From the NCBI GenBank assembly GCA_963735005.1, contig CAVTJA010000003.1, positions 193,970-257,969 of the forward strand: a stretch of 64,000 nt of DNA. The letters run 5' to 3'. Both the position numbers and the translations under genes were made by a program. Every line of letters begins with the position of its first letter. The stretch's first letter is position 1. Shown piece after piece: positions 53,168-61,480 of this stretch. The notes beneath the pieces were generated by a model. It saw only the letters and a program-made list of their open reading frames with translations, did no database searches and was not told where the DNA came from. The DNA comes from WTKG01 sp963735005. GTDB taxonomy: Bacteria; Actinomycetota; Actinomycetes; Actinomycetales; Demequinaceae.

Positions 53168-54264
53168 TTGCCCATTGTCGTCTGCGACGCGAGCGCAACC
53201 AAATTCTGAGCCTTAAGTTCGGTTTCTTCCCATTCGCCCGCAGGGTCGCTCCCCCACGTGATACCTGCGCCCGTTCCGAACTTCAAGGTGCCCCCGCCGT
53301 CGGCCGTCCACCAGAAGGTCCTGATGCCCACCGCGAGCTCGGCGCGGCGCGCGTCGGCGTCTATCCACCCAATCGCGCCACAATACGGCCCGCGCTCGAC
53401 GGGCTCCTCGCGGGCGATGATCTCGAGCGCGCTCGACTTCGGGGCGCCCGACACGGACCCCGGGGGGAACGTGCCCGCGAACAGTCGCGGCCACATGGCG
53501 GGCGTCCAGTTCGCGTGGTCGGCGAGCGTCGCCGCGACGGTGGACTGCAGGTGGACCAGGCCCGGGTGCGCATGCTCGGCGAGGAACTCGGGGACCCTCA
53601 CGGAGCCGGGCACGGCCACGTGGGAAAGGTCGTTGCGGATGAGGTCGGTGATCATCACGTTCTCGGCGACGTCCTTGTCCAGCATCGGCACGCCGGGCGC
53701 CGCCGTGCCCTTGATGGGCGCCGACGCGACGGTGTCGCCTTCGACGGACAGGTACAGCTCGGGCGAGGCGGACACGACCCACACCCCGGGCACGCCGTCC
53801 GCCTGCGGGATGGTGATGCGCGCAGCGTGACGGGCCGGGTTCCCCACCGCGAGTAGCTCGGACAGCGCGACGGCGTCTGGCCCGCCGGGGCCTGCGGGCA
53901 GCGGCGCCGACATCACCCGGCACAGGTTCACCTGGTACACGGTGCCGTCGCGGACGTCGCCGCGGATGCGCTCGACTCCAGCCATGTACTGCTCGCGGCC
54001 AAGGGACGTGGTCCACGCGTCCGGCGCGGGCCCGCGCCACTGCCGTTCCGGGGCCGGCGGCACCGCGACGGACGGCACGCGCTCAACATCCTCGAATCGC
54101 CATGCCCGCACGCCGCCAGAGAACTCGCCGACGACCACCCAGAACCCGCCCTCGGCGAGCCGATGCCCGTCGGCTACGGCGTCGATCGACTCCACCGCGC
54201 GCGCCGCTCGCACACCGCGAAACTCGGCGTTCGCGGCGGCCGCCGAGGCGGGGACGGTGGTCAT
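53164..54264 (-). CDS. pabB: Aminodeoxychorismate synthase component I (chorismate-binding enzyme)
   Basis: Aminates chorismate at C4. 366 residues, covering the chorismate-binding domain: ASAPIKGTAAPG (about 184), DLIRNDLSHVAVPGSVRV, GTFPPGSVSGAPKSSALEII (about 267-286) and ERGPYCGAIGWID. The TrpE/PabB-type N-terminal region is short. No glutaminase partner (pabA) lies in the window. An anthranilate synthase role is less likely given pabC next to it. ATG 54264; the end overlaps pabC. Confidence 0.88.
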   Translation of the reverse strand: MTTVPASAAAANAEFRGVRAARAVESIDAVADGHRLAEGGFWVVVGEFSGGVRAWRFEDVERVPSVAVPPAPERQWRGPAPDAWTTSLGREQYMAGVERIRGDVRDGTVYQVNLCRVMSAPLPAGPGGPDAVALSELLAVGNPARHAARITIPQADGVPGVWVVSASPELYLSVEGDTVASAPIKGTAAPGVPMLDKDVAENVMITDLIRNDLSHVAVPGSVRVPEFLAEHAHPGLVHLQSTVAATLADHANWTPAMWPRLFAGTFPPGSVSGAPKSSALEIIAREEPVERGPYCGAIGWIDADARRAELAVGIRTFWWTADGGGTLKFGTGAGITWGSDPAGEWEETELKAQNLVALASQTTMGK

Positions 54265-54319
54265 GGCGTCAACGCTAGTGCGCGCGGTGCGACACGCGGG
54301 CGCGGCACACCTTCGCGAG

Positions 54320-54349
54320 TTGGACCGGGGCCTGGTTGTCGGCTATTGT
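54320..54349 (+). promoter_or_regulatory. Promoter of the Gly-Cys-Val tRNA cluster
   Basis: TTGGAC (54320-54325) and TATTGT (54344-54349) are 18 bases apart; the start would be near 54356, about 19 bases before tRNA-Gly. Good -10 match and correct position. Confidence 0.55.
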
Positions 54350-54374
54350 CATAACCCGTCGCTAGGTGCGACGT

Positions 54375-54446
54375 GCGGACGTGGCTCAGTGGTAGAGCAT
54401 CACCTTGCCAAGGTGAGGGTCGCGGGTTCGAATCCCGTCGTCCGCT
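54375..54446 (+). tRNA. tRNA-Gly (GCC)
   Basis: Acceptor GCGGACG / CGTCCGC, discriminator T. Anticodon stem TCACC/GGTGA around TTGCCAA, anticodon GCC. T-arm GCGGGTTCGAATCCCGT. First of three tandem tRNAs; CCA not encoded. Confidence 0.97.
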
Positions 54447-54475
54447 CGGAAAGTTGTGGATATCCACTGCTTTAC

Positions 54476-54546
54476 GGTGGAGTGGCCGAGTGGCTAGGCA
54501 GCGGCCTGCAAAGCCGTATACGTGGGTTCGAATCCCATCTCCACCT
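54476..54546 (+). tRNA. tRNA-Cys (GCA)
   Basis: Acceptor GGTGGAG / CTCCACC, discriminator T (U73 is the Cys identity base). Anticodon loop CTGCAAA, anticodon GCA. T-arm GTGGGTTCGAATCCCAT. 29 bases after tRNA-Gly. Confidence 0.97.
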
Positions 54547-54550
54547 CGTA

Positions 54551-54622
54551 GGGCGATTGGCGCAGCGGTAGCGCGCTTCCCTGACACGGAAGAGGTCACT
54601 GGTTCGATCCCAGTATCGCCCA
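54551..54622 (+). tRNA. tRNA-Val (GAC)
   Basis: Acceptor GGGCGAT / ATCGCCC, discriminator A; anticodon loop CTGACAC, anticodon GAC; T-arm CTGGTTCGATCCCAG. CCA not encoded. Inverted near-copy of the Val(CAC) gene at 52203-52274. Confidence 0.97.
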
Positions 54623-54626
54623 CTCG

Positions 54627-54650
54627 AAGGCCCCGCTACGGCGGGACCTT
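54627..54650 (+). terminator. Terminator after the tRNA cluster
   Basis: AAGGCCCCGC (54627-54636) and GCGGGACCTT (54641-54650), ten positions with one C-A mismatch and a 4-base loop, then a T. It directly follows tRNA-Val and lies before the convergent toxin gene. Confidence 0.65.
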
Positions 54651-54686
54651 TCGCAGATCCGGCGCCGCTCAGGGGCGCTCGCTCGG

Positions 54687-54950
54687 CTACCGGTAGATCT
54701 CGCGACGGTGGCCGACGGCGATGACCCACACGCGAAGCGTTGAGTCGGTGACCTCGTACAGGATCCGGTAGTCGCCCGTGCGCACTCGCCACACGCCAGC
54801 ACGGCCCACGAGCATGGTCGCCGCGGGTGGCCTTGGATTCTCCGCAAGCAGGTCGATGGCCGCCCCAACTCGCGTTCGAGCCGTGGCATCGAGTTTGCCG
54901 AGCTGGCGCACCGCCGACGTCGACAGGGTGACGGCGTAGCGTGCGCTCAC
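54687..54950 (-). CDS. relE: RelE/ParE-family toxin
   Basis: 87 residues. Fold pattern MSARYAVTLSTSAVRQLGKLDATARTRV, then GVWRVRTGDYRILYEV, ending VIAVGHRREIYR: the RelE-type C-terminal Arg/His/Arg/Tyr cluster expected of an mRNA interferase is present, so it is probably active. GTG 54950 overlaps the antitoxin stop (GTGA), ensuring that the antitoxin is made first. RelE rather than ParE is favoured by the C-terminus, but naming is by fold only. Confidence 0.85.
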   Translation of the reverse strand: MSARYAVTLSTSAVRQLGKLDATARTRVGAAIDLLAENPRPPAATMLVGRAGVWRVRTGDYRILYEVTDSTLRVWVIAVGHRREIYR

Positions 54951-55192
54951 GCGAGGCCGAGGTCTGCTTTGACGTCATCCCAGGGGACCGATCCGCCTTC
55001 GGCTTGTGCCTGGTCGACCGCCGTGACGTCTTCGGCGTCTTCGAGTACGGCAAGCGCGCGCGCCGCGAGTGTCGCGTCCATCAGCACCACCGCGTCGCGC
55101 CCATTGCGCGTGATCGAGACGGGTGCGTTGCGAGCGGAGTCGATAGTCTCGCTCCAGTGTTGCCTCGCGTGGGCCGCAGAGATGGTGTCCAT
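54947..55192 (-). CDS. Phd/YefM-family antitoxin
   Basis: 81 residues. The N-terminal DNA-binding part ISAAHARQHWSETIDSARNAPVSITRNGRDAVVLMD is typical Phd/YefM; the acidic C-terminal part (EDAEDVTAVDQAQAEGGSVPWDDVKADLG) should bind and neutralise the toxin. ATG 55192 has no ribosome site, and the predicted transcription start falls on the ATG, so translation is probably leaderless. Its own operator overlaps the start (next entries). Confidence 0.87.
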   Translation of the reverse strand: MDTISAAHARQHWSETIDSARNAPVSITRNGRDAVVLMDATLAARALAVLEDAEDVTAVDQAQAEGGSVPWDDVKADLGLA

Positions 55193-55215
55193 GTACTAAG
55201 CGTACGTTCTGTACA
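55192..55215 (-). promoter_or_regulatory. Toxin-antitoxin operator: three GTAC cores in a 24-bp imperfect palindrome
   Basis: Plus-strand TGTACT (55192-55197), CGTACG (55201-55206) and TGTACA (55210-55215) have GTAC cores exactly 9 bp apart, symmetric about the middle one. The E. coli YefM-YoeB operator is known to be built on TGTACA hexamers, so this is a very likely autorepression site. It covers the spacer, -10 and start of the promoter. Confidence 0.75.
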
Positions 55216-55226
55216 CGCGTGGTCAA
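55199..55226 (-). promoter_or_regulatory. Promoter of the toxin-antitoxin operon
   Basis: Minus-strand TTGACC (55226-55221) and TACGCT (55204-55199) with a 16-base spacer. Start predicted at about 55192, the antitoxin ATG, giving a leaderless mRNA. The rest of the 188-base gap up to 55380 shows no gene or other feature to me. Confidence 0.6.
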
Positions 55227-55380
55227 GAGGTCGGAAGCCCATTCTTCGATGGTGACGGCGCGCGACCATCCGTTGTGCGCCGCGTGCCGACCCTGTGTAC
55301 GCATGCGCGGATGACGTTCACGGGGACATCAATTCCGACAACACGCGGGCGTGCCGCCGGGGACGACGCCGACCGCCCTG

Positions 55381-56388
55381 CTAGCCCTCGGCCCGCGCGT
55401 ACTGGACTACGACGGCTCGGTGGTCGGTCCCGCGCACCGTGAAGGTGGTCGCACTGGTGGCCCTGAGCCCAGCGTCCCGCGTGAGCACGTGGTCGATAGC
55501 GACCAGAGGGCCGAACTTGTGGCGAGCAGGATACGTGGGGAGGAAGCCTGCGCCAGCCTGGTCGGCCGCGTCCCGGAACCCCAGCGCCAACACCTCGCGA
55601 AATGCCGCGTGGTCGCGCGTGGAGTTAAAGTCCCCCGCCACAAGTACGGGGCCCTCCTGGTCGGCAAGGATGCGCTTGAGCGCGCGCATGTCTTCGAGCC
55701 ATCCGTCGGTATTGCGCGGGTGCGGCGGCCGTGGGTGCACGGCGAAAATGGCGATGTCGCCGCCGGGCGCCGCCACGTGGGCGCTGACCGTCTCGAAGTA
55801 CAGTCCCTCGACGTCTGCTATCCCGGCAAGGGGATACCGGGAGTAGATTGCGGTGCCCGACGCGCCGGGCGCGGGTTGTGCGGCAGCAAACGGCAACACG
55901 TCCTCGAGGCCCGCCGACGCGAGCGCGGCAACCGCCTCCGGAGTGAGTTCCTCGAGTGCCAGCACGTCGACGCCGCTGTCAACGACGATCGCCACCATCT
56001 CGTCAGGGTCAGCGCTGCCGTATCGCAAGTTCATGGTCGCCACGGTGAGTATCGTGTCGCCGCCAGCAGGTCCGGGGAAGACAAGCGGCGCGAGCCACGC
56101 TGCACCGAGCAACGCGAGCGTACCCGCAGCGACCGTCAGCTTCCATTGCCGGAACAGCGCGACGACGACCGCAAGTCCGGCGATGGCAAACGTCAGCCAT
56201 GGCACGACGGCAATCGCATACGACGCGGGCCCAGCCTCGAACCCCACGATCCGCATCAGGAAGACGGCAGCGACGCCCGCTACGACGAGCCACACGGCGC
56301 CCGCCGCGACCTTCGCGAGTAACGTGAGCGCCTTGCGCCATAGGGCCTTGCGCGAAGCGTCGGGCTGGACGGTACGTGGAGGAGTCAT
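55381..56388 (-). CDS. Membrane-anchored endonuclease/exonuclease/phosphatase family protein (copy 2)
   Basis: 335 residues: about three N-terminal helices (VAAGAVWLVVAGVAAVFLMRI, AIAVVPWLTFAIAGLAVVVAL, GTLALLGAAWLAPLVF), then an extracytoplasmic EEP domain. Catalytic motifs: VATMNLRYGSAD (Asn), LALEELTPE (Glu), VHPRPPHP (His), VAGDFNSTRDH (Asp/Asn), AIDHVLTRD and RGTDHRAVV (Asp-His). All active-site residues are present. The substrate (nucleic acid, phospholipid or inositol phosphate) cannot be told. Tandem paralogue of the next gene; both starts share a GAGGCGGC ribosome site before the ATG. Confidence 0.85.
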   Translation of the reverse strand: MTPPRTVQPDASRKALWRKALTLLAKVAAGAVWLVVAGVAAVFLMRIVGFEAGPASYAIAVVPWLTFAIAGLAVVVALFRQWKLTVAAGTLALLGAAWLAPLVFPGPAGGDTILTVATMNLRYGSADPDEMVAIVVDSGVDVLALEELTPEAVAALASAGLEDVLPFAAAQPAPGASGTAIYSRYPLAGIADVEGLYFETVSAHVAAPGGDIAIFAVHPRPPHPRNTDGWLEDMRALKRILADQEGPVLVAGDFNSTRDHAAFREVLALGFRDAADQAGAGFLPTYPARHKFGPLVAIDHVLTRDAGLRATSATTFTVRGTDHRAVVVQYARAEG

Positions 56389-56445
56389 GCCGCCTCAACG
56401 GACGGGCCCAATGTTCAGTTGCACCACGGACGATGACGCGCGCGG

Positions 56446-57453
56446 CTAGCCGACGTTGGTCGCGTAGCCGACGATGAGCGCCCGGTGGTCGGTCCCGGGG
56501 ATCGTCACCGTGTCCACGCTCACCGCGTGCAAGGGCGCATCGCGCACGATCACGTGGTCGATCGCCACCACCGGGAACGGCAGCAGTCCCACCGGGAAGG
56601 TCGGCAGGAACCCCGCACCGGCCTGGTCCGCAGCGTCGAGGAACCCGCGCTGCTCATACCGGCGGAACAGCATGTGGTCGCGGGTCGCGTTGAAGTCGCC
56701 CGCCGCGAGCACGGGGCCGGTCATCCCGTCAAGCACCGTGAGCACATCGGCGTTTCCCTCGTTCCAGCGCCGGGCGGTCTGTGGAAGCGGGGGCGGCGGG
56801 TGTACGGAGAACGCGGTGATGGCGCCCGCGGGGGTGTCCACGCTCGCCCGCACGGCGTTGTACGACAGCCCTGGCACGAGCGCGCCGTCGCTGAGCGGGT
56901 AGCGCGACCACAGGGCCGAGCCGACCGCCACCGGCCCCGAGTGCACCTCGCTGTACGGCATCAGTTCGTCAATACCCGATGCACGCAGCGCGGCGTCCAG
57001 CTCTGGAGTGAGCTCCTGAAACGCGATGATGTCGACGTCTCGCTCGCGCAGGGTCGTCACCACCGTATGGGCGTCCGCGCTGCCAAGTTTGAGGTTCATC
57101 GACGCCACGACAAGCACGTGCTGGTCGGGCCCCGACTCCGCGGTCGCGAGCGGTGCCATCCACGCGAGTCCGAGCAGCGCGAGCGCGCCAGCAGCTCCGG
57201 CGGGCACCCACTTGCGCGCCACCAGCGCCCCCGCCAGAACAATCGCCAACGCGAACGTCACCCACGGCACGATAGCCACCAGGTACGCGACGACGCCCCG
57301 ATCAAGCCCGATGAGCCGCGCGCCAAATGACGCGACGGCCGTGACCAGCGTCGCCCACATCGCGAGCCGGCCAAGCCTGCGCGTCCGCGACCAGGCGCGC
57401 CGCTTCGCGCCCGGGGTTGACGATGCGGCCCGCTTGCCTGTCGCTGATGTCAT
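56446..57453 (-). CDS. Membrane-anchored endonuclease/exonuclease/phosphatase family protein (copy 1)
   Basis: Also 335 residues, with the same layout: a basic N-terminus (KRRAWSRTRRLGRLAM), three helices, then an EEP domain with VASMNLKLGSAD, IAFQELTPE, VHPPPPLP, AAGDFNATRDH, AIDHVIVRD and PGTDHRALI. It carries Gln before the catalytic Glu where copy 2 has Glu-Glu. It starts 24 bases after the PAS gene stop and ends 57 bases before copy 2. The two share long blocks (for example DAADQAGAGFLPT), so they arose by duplication and have since diverged. Confidence 0.85.
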   Translation of the reverse strand: MTSATGKRAASSTPGAKRRAWSRTRRLGRLAMWATLVTAVASFGARLIGLDRGVVAYLVAIVPWVTFALAIVLAGALVARKWVPAGAAGALALLGLAWMAPLATAESGPDQHVLVVASMNLKLGSADAHTVVTTLRERDVDIIAFQELTPELDAALRASGIDELMPYSEVHSGPVAVGSALWSRYPLSDGALVPGLSYNAVRASVDTPAGAITAFSVHPPPPLPQTARRWNEGNADVLTVLDGMTGPVLAAGDFNATRDHMLFRRYEQRGFLDAADQAGAGFLPTFPVGLLPFPVVAIDHVIVRDAPLHAVSVDTVTIPGTDHRALIVGYATNVG

Positions 57454-57477
57454 GCCGCCTCAACGCACGGCGCACCG

Positions 57478-58893
57478 TTACGGTTGCACGCCCCCGTTGA
57501 CCGCCATGCTCACCCGCGCAACCGAGCCGCGTAGGTCCTGCCGCGCGAGTTCCTTCGCGAGCGTCGCGCACCGCAACCCAAACTTCGACAGGTTCGACAT
57601 CTCGGTGGCGCCACGCGACACCCGCGCGTCGACGGGCGCGAGTTCGTGGCCGACCTGCGCGCCGACGTCGCTGCGGACCACCAGCGTTCGCCATTGCGAC
57701 AGCATCTTCTGGAAGGTCCACATGCGCGCCGCGGCCTCCGCGATCTGTTTCGACACCGCCTCGAGGTCGGCGCAAGCGCCCCGGTGCACGGCGTCCGCCG
57801 CCTCCATCGACGCCGCGAGCGCCGCGCTCAGTACCGCGATGCCGTCGGCGGGTTCTGGGTGGGCGCCGCCGGCCGACGCCTCGAACGCGAACATCCCCAT
57901 CATGTCGTTGTGCAACTTCGCCAGGGACACGGCCATACGAAGGTCGAGCAGACGTACGCGCAGGCTCGCCAAGGAGTCGCTCACGGGCGCGAGCGCGGCC
58001 GTCGCGTTGTCCGCAAGACCCGCCGCCGCCCGCCCAGACATTGACAGTGTGGATGTCTCCCCGCCCAGGGCCTCAACTGCCGATGCCGCCGCGCGCGCAG
58101 CATCGGCGATGCCCGCCATGGTGATTTCGTTGGCGACCCGGGTGGCCGCCGCCGCGTCTGCGAATTGTAGGTAGTCGTCGAAGTCAGCAATCAGCCCGGC
58201 GAGAGTCAGCGCGACCACGGAAGTCGAGTCCCCCACCCCGGTGTACGGCGAGTGCGCTGGGACTGGCGGCGGGCGCGTGTCCGTACGGGCGGCACGAGTG
58301 AGCGCCTCGGCCGTAAGCGCGGCCCGCCCAAACTCCGTCGCGTCCGCATACCCCCGGCGCGCTAACTCCGCGTCGAGCGCCTTTGCCCCGACAGTCGCGA
58401 TCTCGACCCGGGACGCGCCGCGCTCGATGGCGGCGGCCTCGGTGACGAGCGTGGCCGCGTATGCCGCGGCGGCGACGTCCCACATATCTTGCGCCATCAC
58501 GGCCGCGCGCACGGACAGGAATCCGCCCGCAGTCGGCGTGACCGTCGCGAACGTCCAGTACGACGCGCCATCTTGCGCGAGGTTCTGTACGTAGCCGGCA
58601 AAGGGCTTTCCCGCCTGGAGCAGCCGCCACATGGTGTGGAAGACCCCCGCGGGCATCGCGGGGTGACGGATCACGTTGTGGGGCGCGCCGATGAGCTCGC
58701 CTGGCGCGTAGGCCGCGAGCCGGAAGAACACGGAGTTCGCGGAGGTGATGACGCCGCGCTTGTCGGTGGTCGAATAGAAAAGTTCGTGCGGCGCTACTAG
58801 CCGCTCGGCACCGGTGGGTACAACGCTCTCGCGCACTGTGACGCCTTCCGCAATGTCGTTTTCCCCTCCCTCACGATGGTAGGTATGCCTCAC
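57478..58893 (-). CDS. Aer-like PAS-domain protein without a chemoreceptor signalling domain
   Basis: 471 residues from GTG 58893; GTG 58836 (452 residues, GGAAGG seven bases upstream) is an attractive alternative. Residues about 36-130 form an Aer-type PAS: LFYSTTDKRGVITSANSVFF, GELIGAPHNVIRHPAMPAGV and GYVQNLAQDGASYW. In E. coli Aer the RHPDMP Asp helps bind FAD; here it is Ala. No membrane segment, HAMP or MCP hairpin is visible. The remaining 300 residues are Ala-rich helical, with an MCP-like composition around 255-330. Possible soluble redox or energy sensor with an unknown output. No che genes are in the window. Confidence 0.75.
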   Translation of the reverse strand: MRHTYHREGGENDIAEGVTVRESVVPTGAERLVAPHELFYSTTDKRGVITSANSVFFRLAAYAPGELIGAPHNVIRHPAMPAGVFHTMWRLLQAGKPFAGYVQNLAQDGASYWTFATVTPTAGGFLSVRAAVMAQDMWDVAAAAYAATLVTEAAAIERGASRVEIATVGAKALDAELARRGYADATEFGRAALTAEALTRAARTDTRPPPVPAHSPYTGVGDSTSVVALTLAGLIADFDDYLQFADAAAATRVANEITMAGIADAARAAASAVEALGGETSTLSMSGRAAAGLADNATAALAPVSDSLASLRVRLLDLRMAVSLAKLHNDMMGMFAFEASAGGAHPEPADGIAVLSAALAASMEAADAVHRGACADLEAVSKQIAEAAARMWTFQKMLSQWRTLVVRSDVGAQVGHELAPVDARVSRGATEMSNLSKFGLRCATLAKELARQDLRGSVARVSMAVNGGVQP

Positions 58894-58977
58894 CTCGATG
58901 TCCGCGACGAAGGTCCCCCGTCACATTGACGCAACACGCGTCTGACACAATGGCAGAGCCCGGAGGCGGGAAAACTT

Positions 58978-61480
58978 ATGGCAGACCTCGGTAACGAACG
59001 CACCAAGAGACTCGGACACCGTGAGGGCGCGTCCGTGCCCGTTTCGACCTACCGCGTGCAGCTCAGCGCCGCCTTCACTTTTGCCGACGCGACGGCCAAG
59101 CTGCCGTACTTCGCCGCGCTGGGCGTGGGGCACCTTTACCTGTCCCCGATCCTGCAGGCCGCGCCGGGCTCCACACATTTTTACGATGTCGTTGACCACT
59201 CGCGTATCTCGGACGTGCTTGGCGGCGTGGAGGGCTTGCGGAGGCTGGCCGACGCCGCGAGCGAGCACGGGCTGGGCCTGATCGCGGACCTGGTCCCCAA
59301 TCACATGGCCGTCCCCACCCCGGCGTATCACAACGGCGCGTTGTGGTCCGTACTCACGGACGGACCGGAATCCCCCTACGCTCACTGGTTCGACGTTGAC
59401 TGGGCGAGCGAGGACCCGGTGCTGATGCCGGTGCTTGGCGAGCGCATCGGCACGGTGCTTGCCCGCGACGAGCTCACCGTTGACACACTGGAGATCAACG
59501 GCACCGAGCAGGCGGTGCTGCGCTATTACGACCACGTATTCCCCATCCGCGCCGGTACGGAGTCGCTGCCGCTGGCCGAGTTGGTGGACCAGCAGCATTA
59601 CCGGCTGGCGTATTGGCGGGTCGCGAACGAGGAGCTCAACTACCGGCGCTTCTTTGACGTCGGCTCGCTGGTGGCCCTGCGCGTGGAGGACCCGGACGTG
59701 TTCGAGGCCACCCACCGCGTGATCGTGGACCTTATCAACGAGGGCACGCTCGCGGGCCTGCGCATCGATCACCCCGACGGCCTCGCGGACCCAGCCGGCT
59801 ACCTTGAGCGCCTCCGCGACGCGACGAACGGCGCGTGGGTGGTCGTGGAGAAGATCCTCGAGGACGAGGAGCAGATGCCGCGCTCGTGGCATGCGGCGGG
59901 CACCACGGGGTACGACGCCGCATGGCGGGTGGGCGCCCTGCTGCGCGACCCGTCCGGCGCCTCCCCGCTCGCCGCGGTCCTCCACCGCGTCACAGGCGAC
60001 GCGCTGGGCACGCTGCCGGACATCATCGACGCCGCCAAGTTGGAAATCGTCAAGGACTCGCTGTCCGCGGAACTCCACCGGCTGGCAACGCTCGCCCACG
60101 CCGTCTGCACCGCGGACGTCCGCCTGCGCGACCACACCTTCCGCGCCCTGCACGACTGCCTTCGCGCCATGCTGGTCGCTTTCGACCGCTACCGCGCGTA
60201 CGTGGTTCCGGGCGTCCCCGCGCGCCCGCGCAGCATCGAGGCCATCGCCGCCGCCGCCGCCCGCGCGCGAGCCATGCTTGACCCGGAGCGCCACGAGACG
60301 CTCGATGTGGTCGTTGACCTGCTCAAGGGCGCAGAGGTGGGCAGCGCAGGCCGGCGCGCGGACGCCGAGCGCGGCGAGATCATCACCCGCTTCCAGCAGG
60401 CGTGCGGCGCCGTGATGGCCAAGGGCATTGAGGACACGGCGTATTACCGCTGGACGCACCTGCTGGCGCTGTGCGAGGTGGGCAGCCCGGCCGCGCGGTT
60501 CGCGCTCCCCCCGGCGTCGTTCCACGCCTGGGCCGCGGAGCAGCAGCAGCAATACCCGCACGGAATGACGTGCCTCACGACCCACGACACCAAGCGCAGC
60601 GAGGACGTCCGCACCCGCCTTGGCGTGCTGTCCGAGCGAGCCGAGGACTGGGAGCGCACGGTCGCAGAACTCCGGGACGCGACTGCCGACATCCGGCCCC
60701 CCGAGCTCGACGGCCGCATGGAAAACTTGTGGTGGCAGACGGCGGCGGCGACGTTCAATGAGAACGGGCCGATGGGCTGGCTGCGCCTCGAGGGCTACCT
60801 CACCAAGGCCATGCGCGAGGCGAAGACCTTCACCACCTGGACGTCCGTCAACGAGCGCTATGAGGCGGCCGTGCTGTCCTTCGCGCGCGGTTGCCTCGAG
60901 ACCGGCGCCGTCGAGGCCGCGCTCGCCGACTGGCGCGACGCCTCGGCACCCGCCGTGCGCCAGGCCACGCTCGCGATGAAGCTTGTGCAACTCACGATCC
61001 CCGGCGTGCCAGACGTCTACCAGGGCAACGAGACCGTGGCACCAAGCCTGGTGGACCCCGACAACCGCCGCCCCGTGGACTTCGACGCACACCGGGAGGC
61101 CCTCGAGCGGCTCGACGCGGGCGCCCGGCCGCGCACGCTCGCGGAGGAGAAGCTGTGGGTCACCGCGTGCGCGCTGCGCCTGCGCCGCGACCGGCCAGAC
61201 GCGTTCATCGGCCCTGCCGCGGGCTACAAGCCGCTCGCCGCATCGTCCGGGCACGCCGTTGCGTTTTCGCGGACTGTTGACGGCGAAGACGTGGCCATCA
61301 CACTGGCCACCCGCGCGGGGCACACTCTGGACGCGTTGGGCGGCTGGGCCGACGCGTCGGTGACGCTGCCCGCCGGCACGTGGCGAGACATGCTCACGGA
61401 CGCGACCTTCACCGGCGGCGCCACGTCCATCGCCGCGGTCCTTGAGCGCCATGCCGGTGGCGCTACTGGTTCGGGCATGA
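58978..61480 (+). CDS. treY: Maltooligosyl trehalose synthase, last residues frame-shifted
   Basis: Isomerises the reducing-end alpha-1,4 bond of maltooligosaccharides to a trehalosyl bond. GH13 protein of about 833 residues: STYRVQLSAAFTFADA, LGVGHLYLSPILQAAPGSTH, ADLVPNHMA, AGLRIDHPDGLADP (nucleophile Asp), VVVEKILEDEE (acid), TTHDTKRSEDVRTRL and GVPDVYQGNE. One extra C near 61449 throws the end out of frame. In the corrected frame the protein ends RMPVALLVRA with a TGA at 61478-61480 overlapping the treZ ATG. As sequenced, the frame runs straight into treZ, a false fusion. Start ATG 58978 has GGAGG upstream. Divergent from the PAS gene. Confidence 0.92.
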
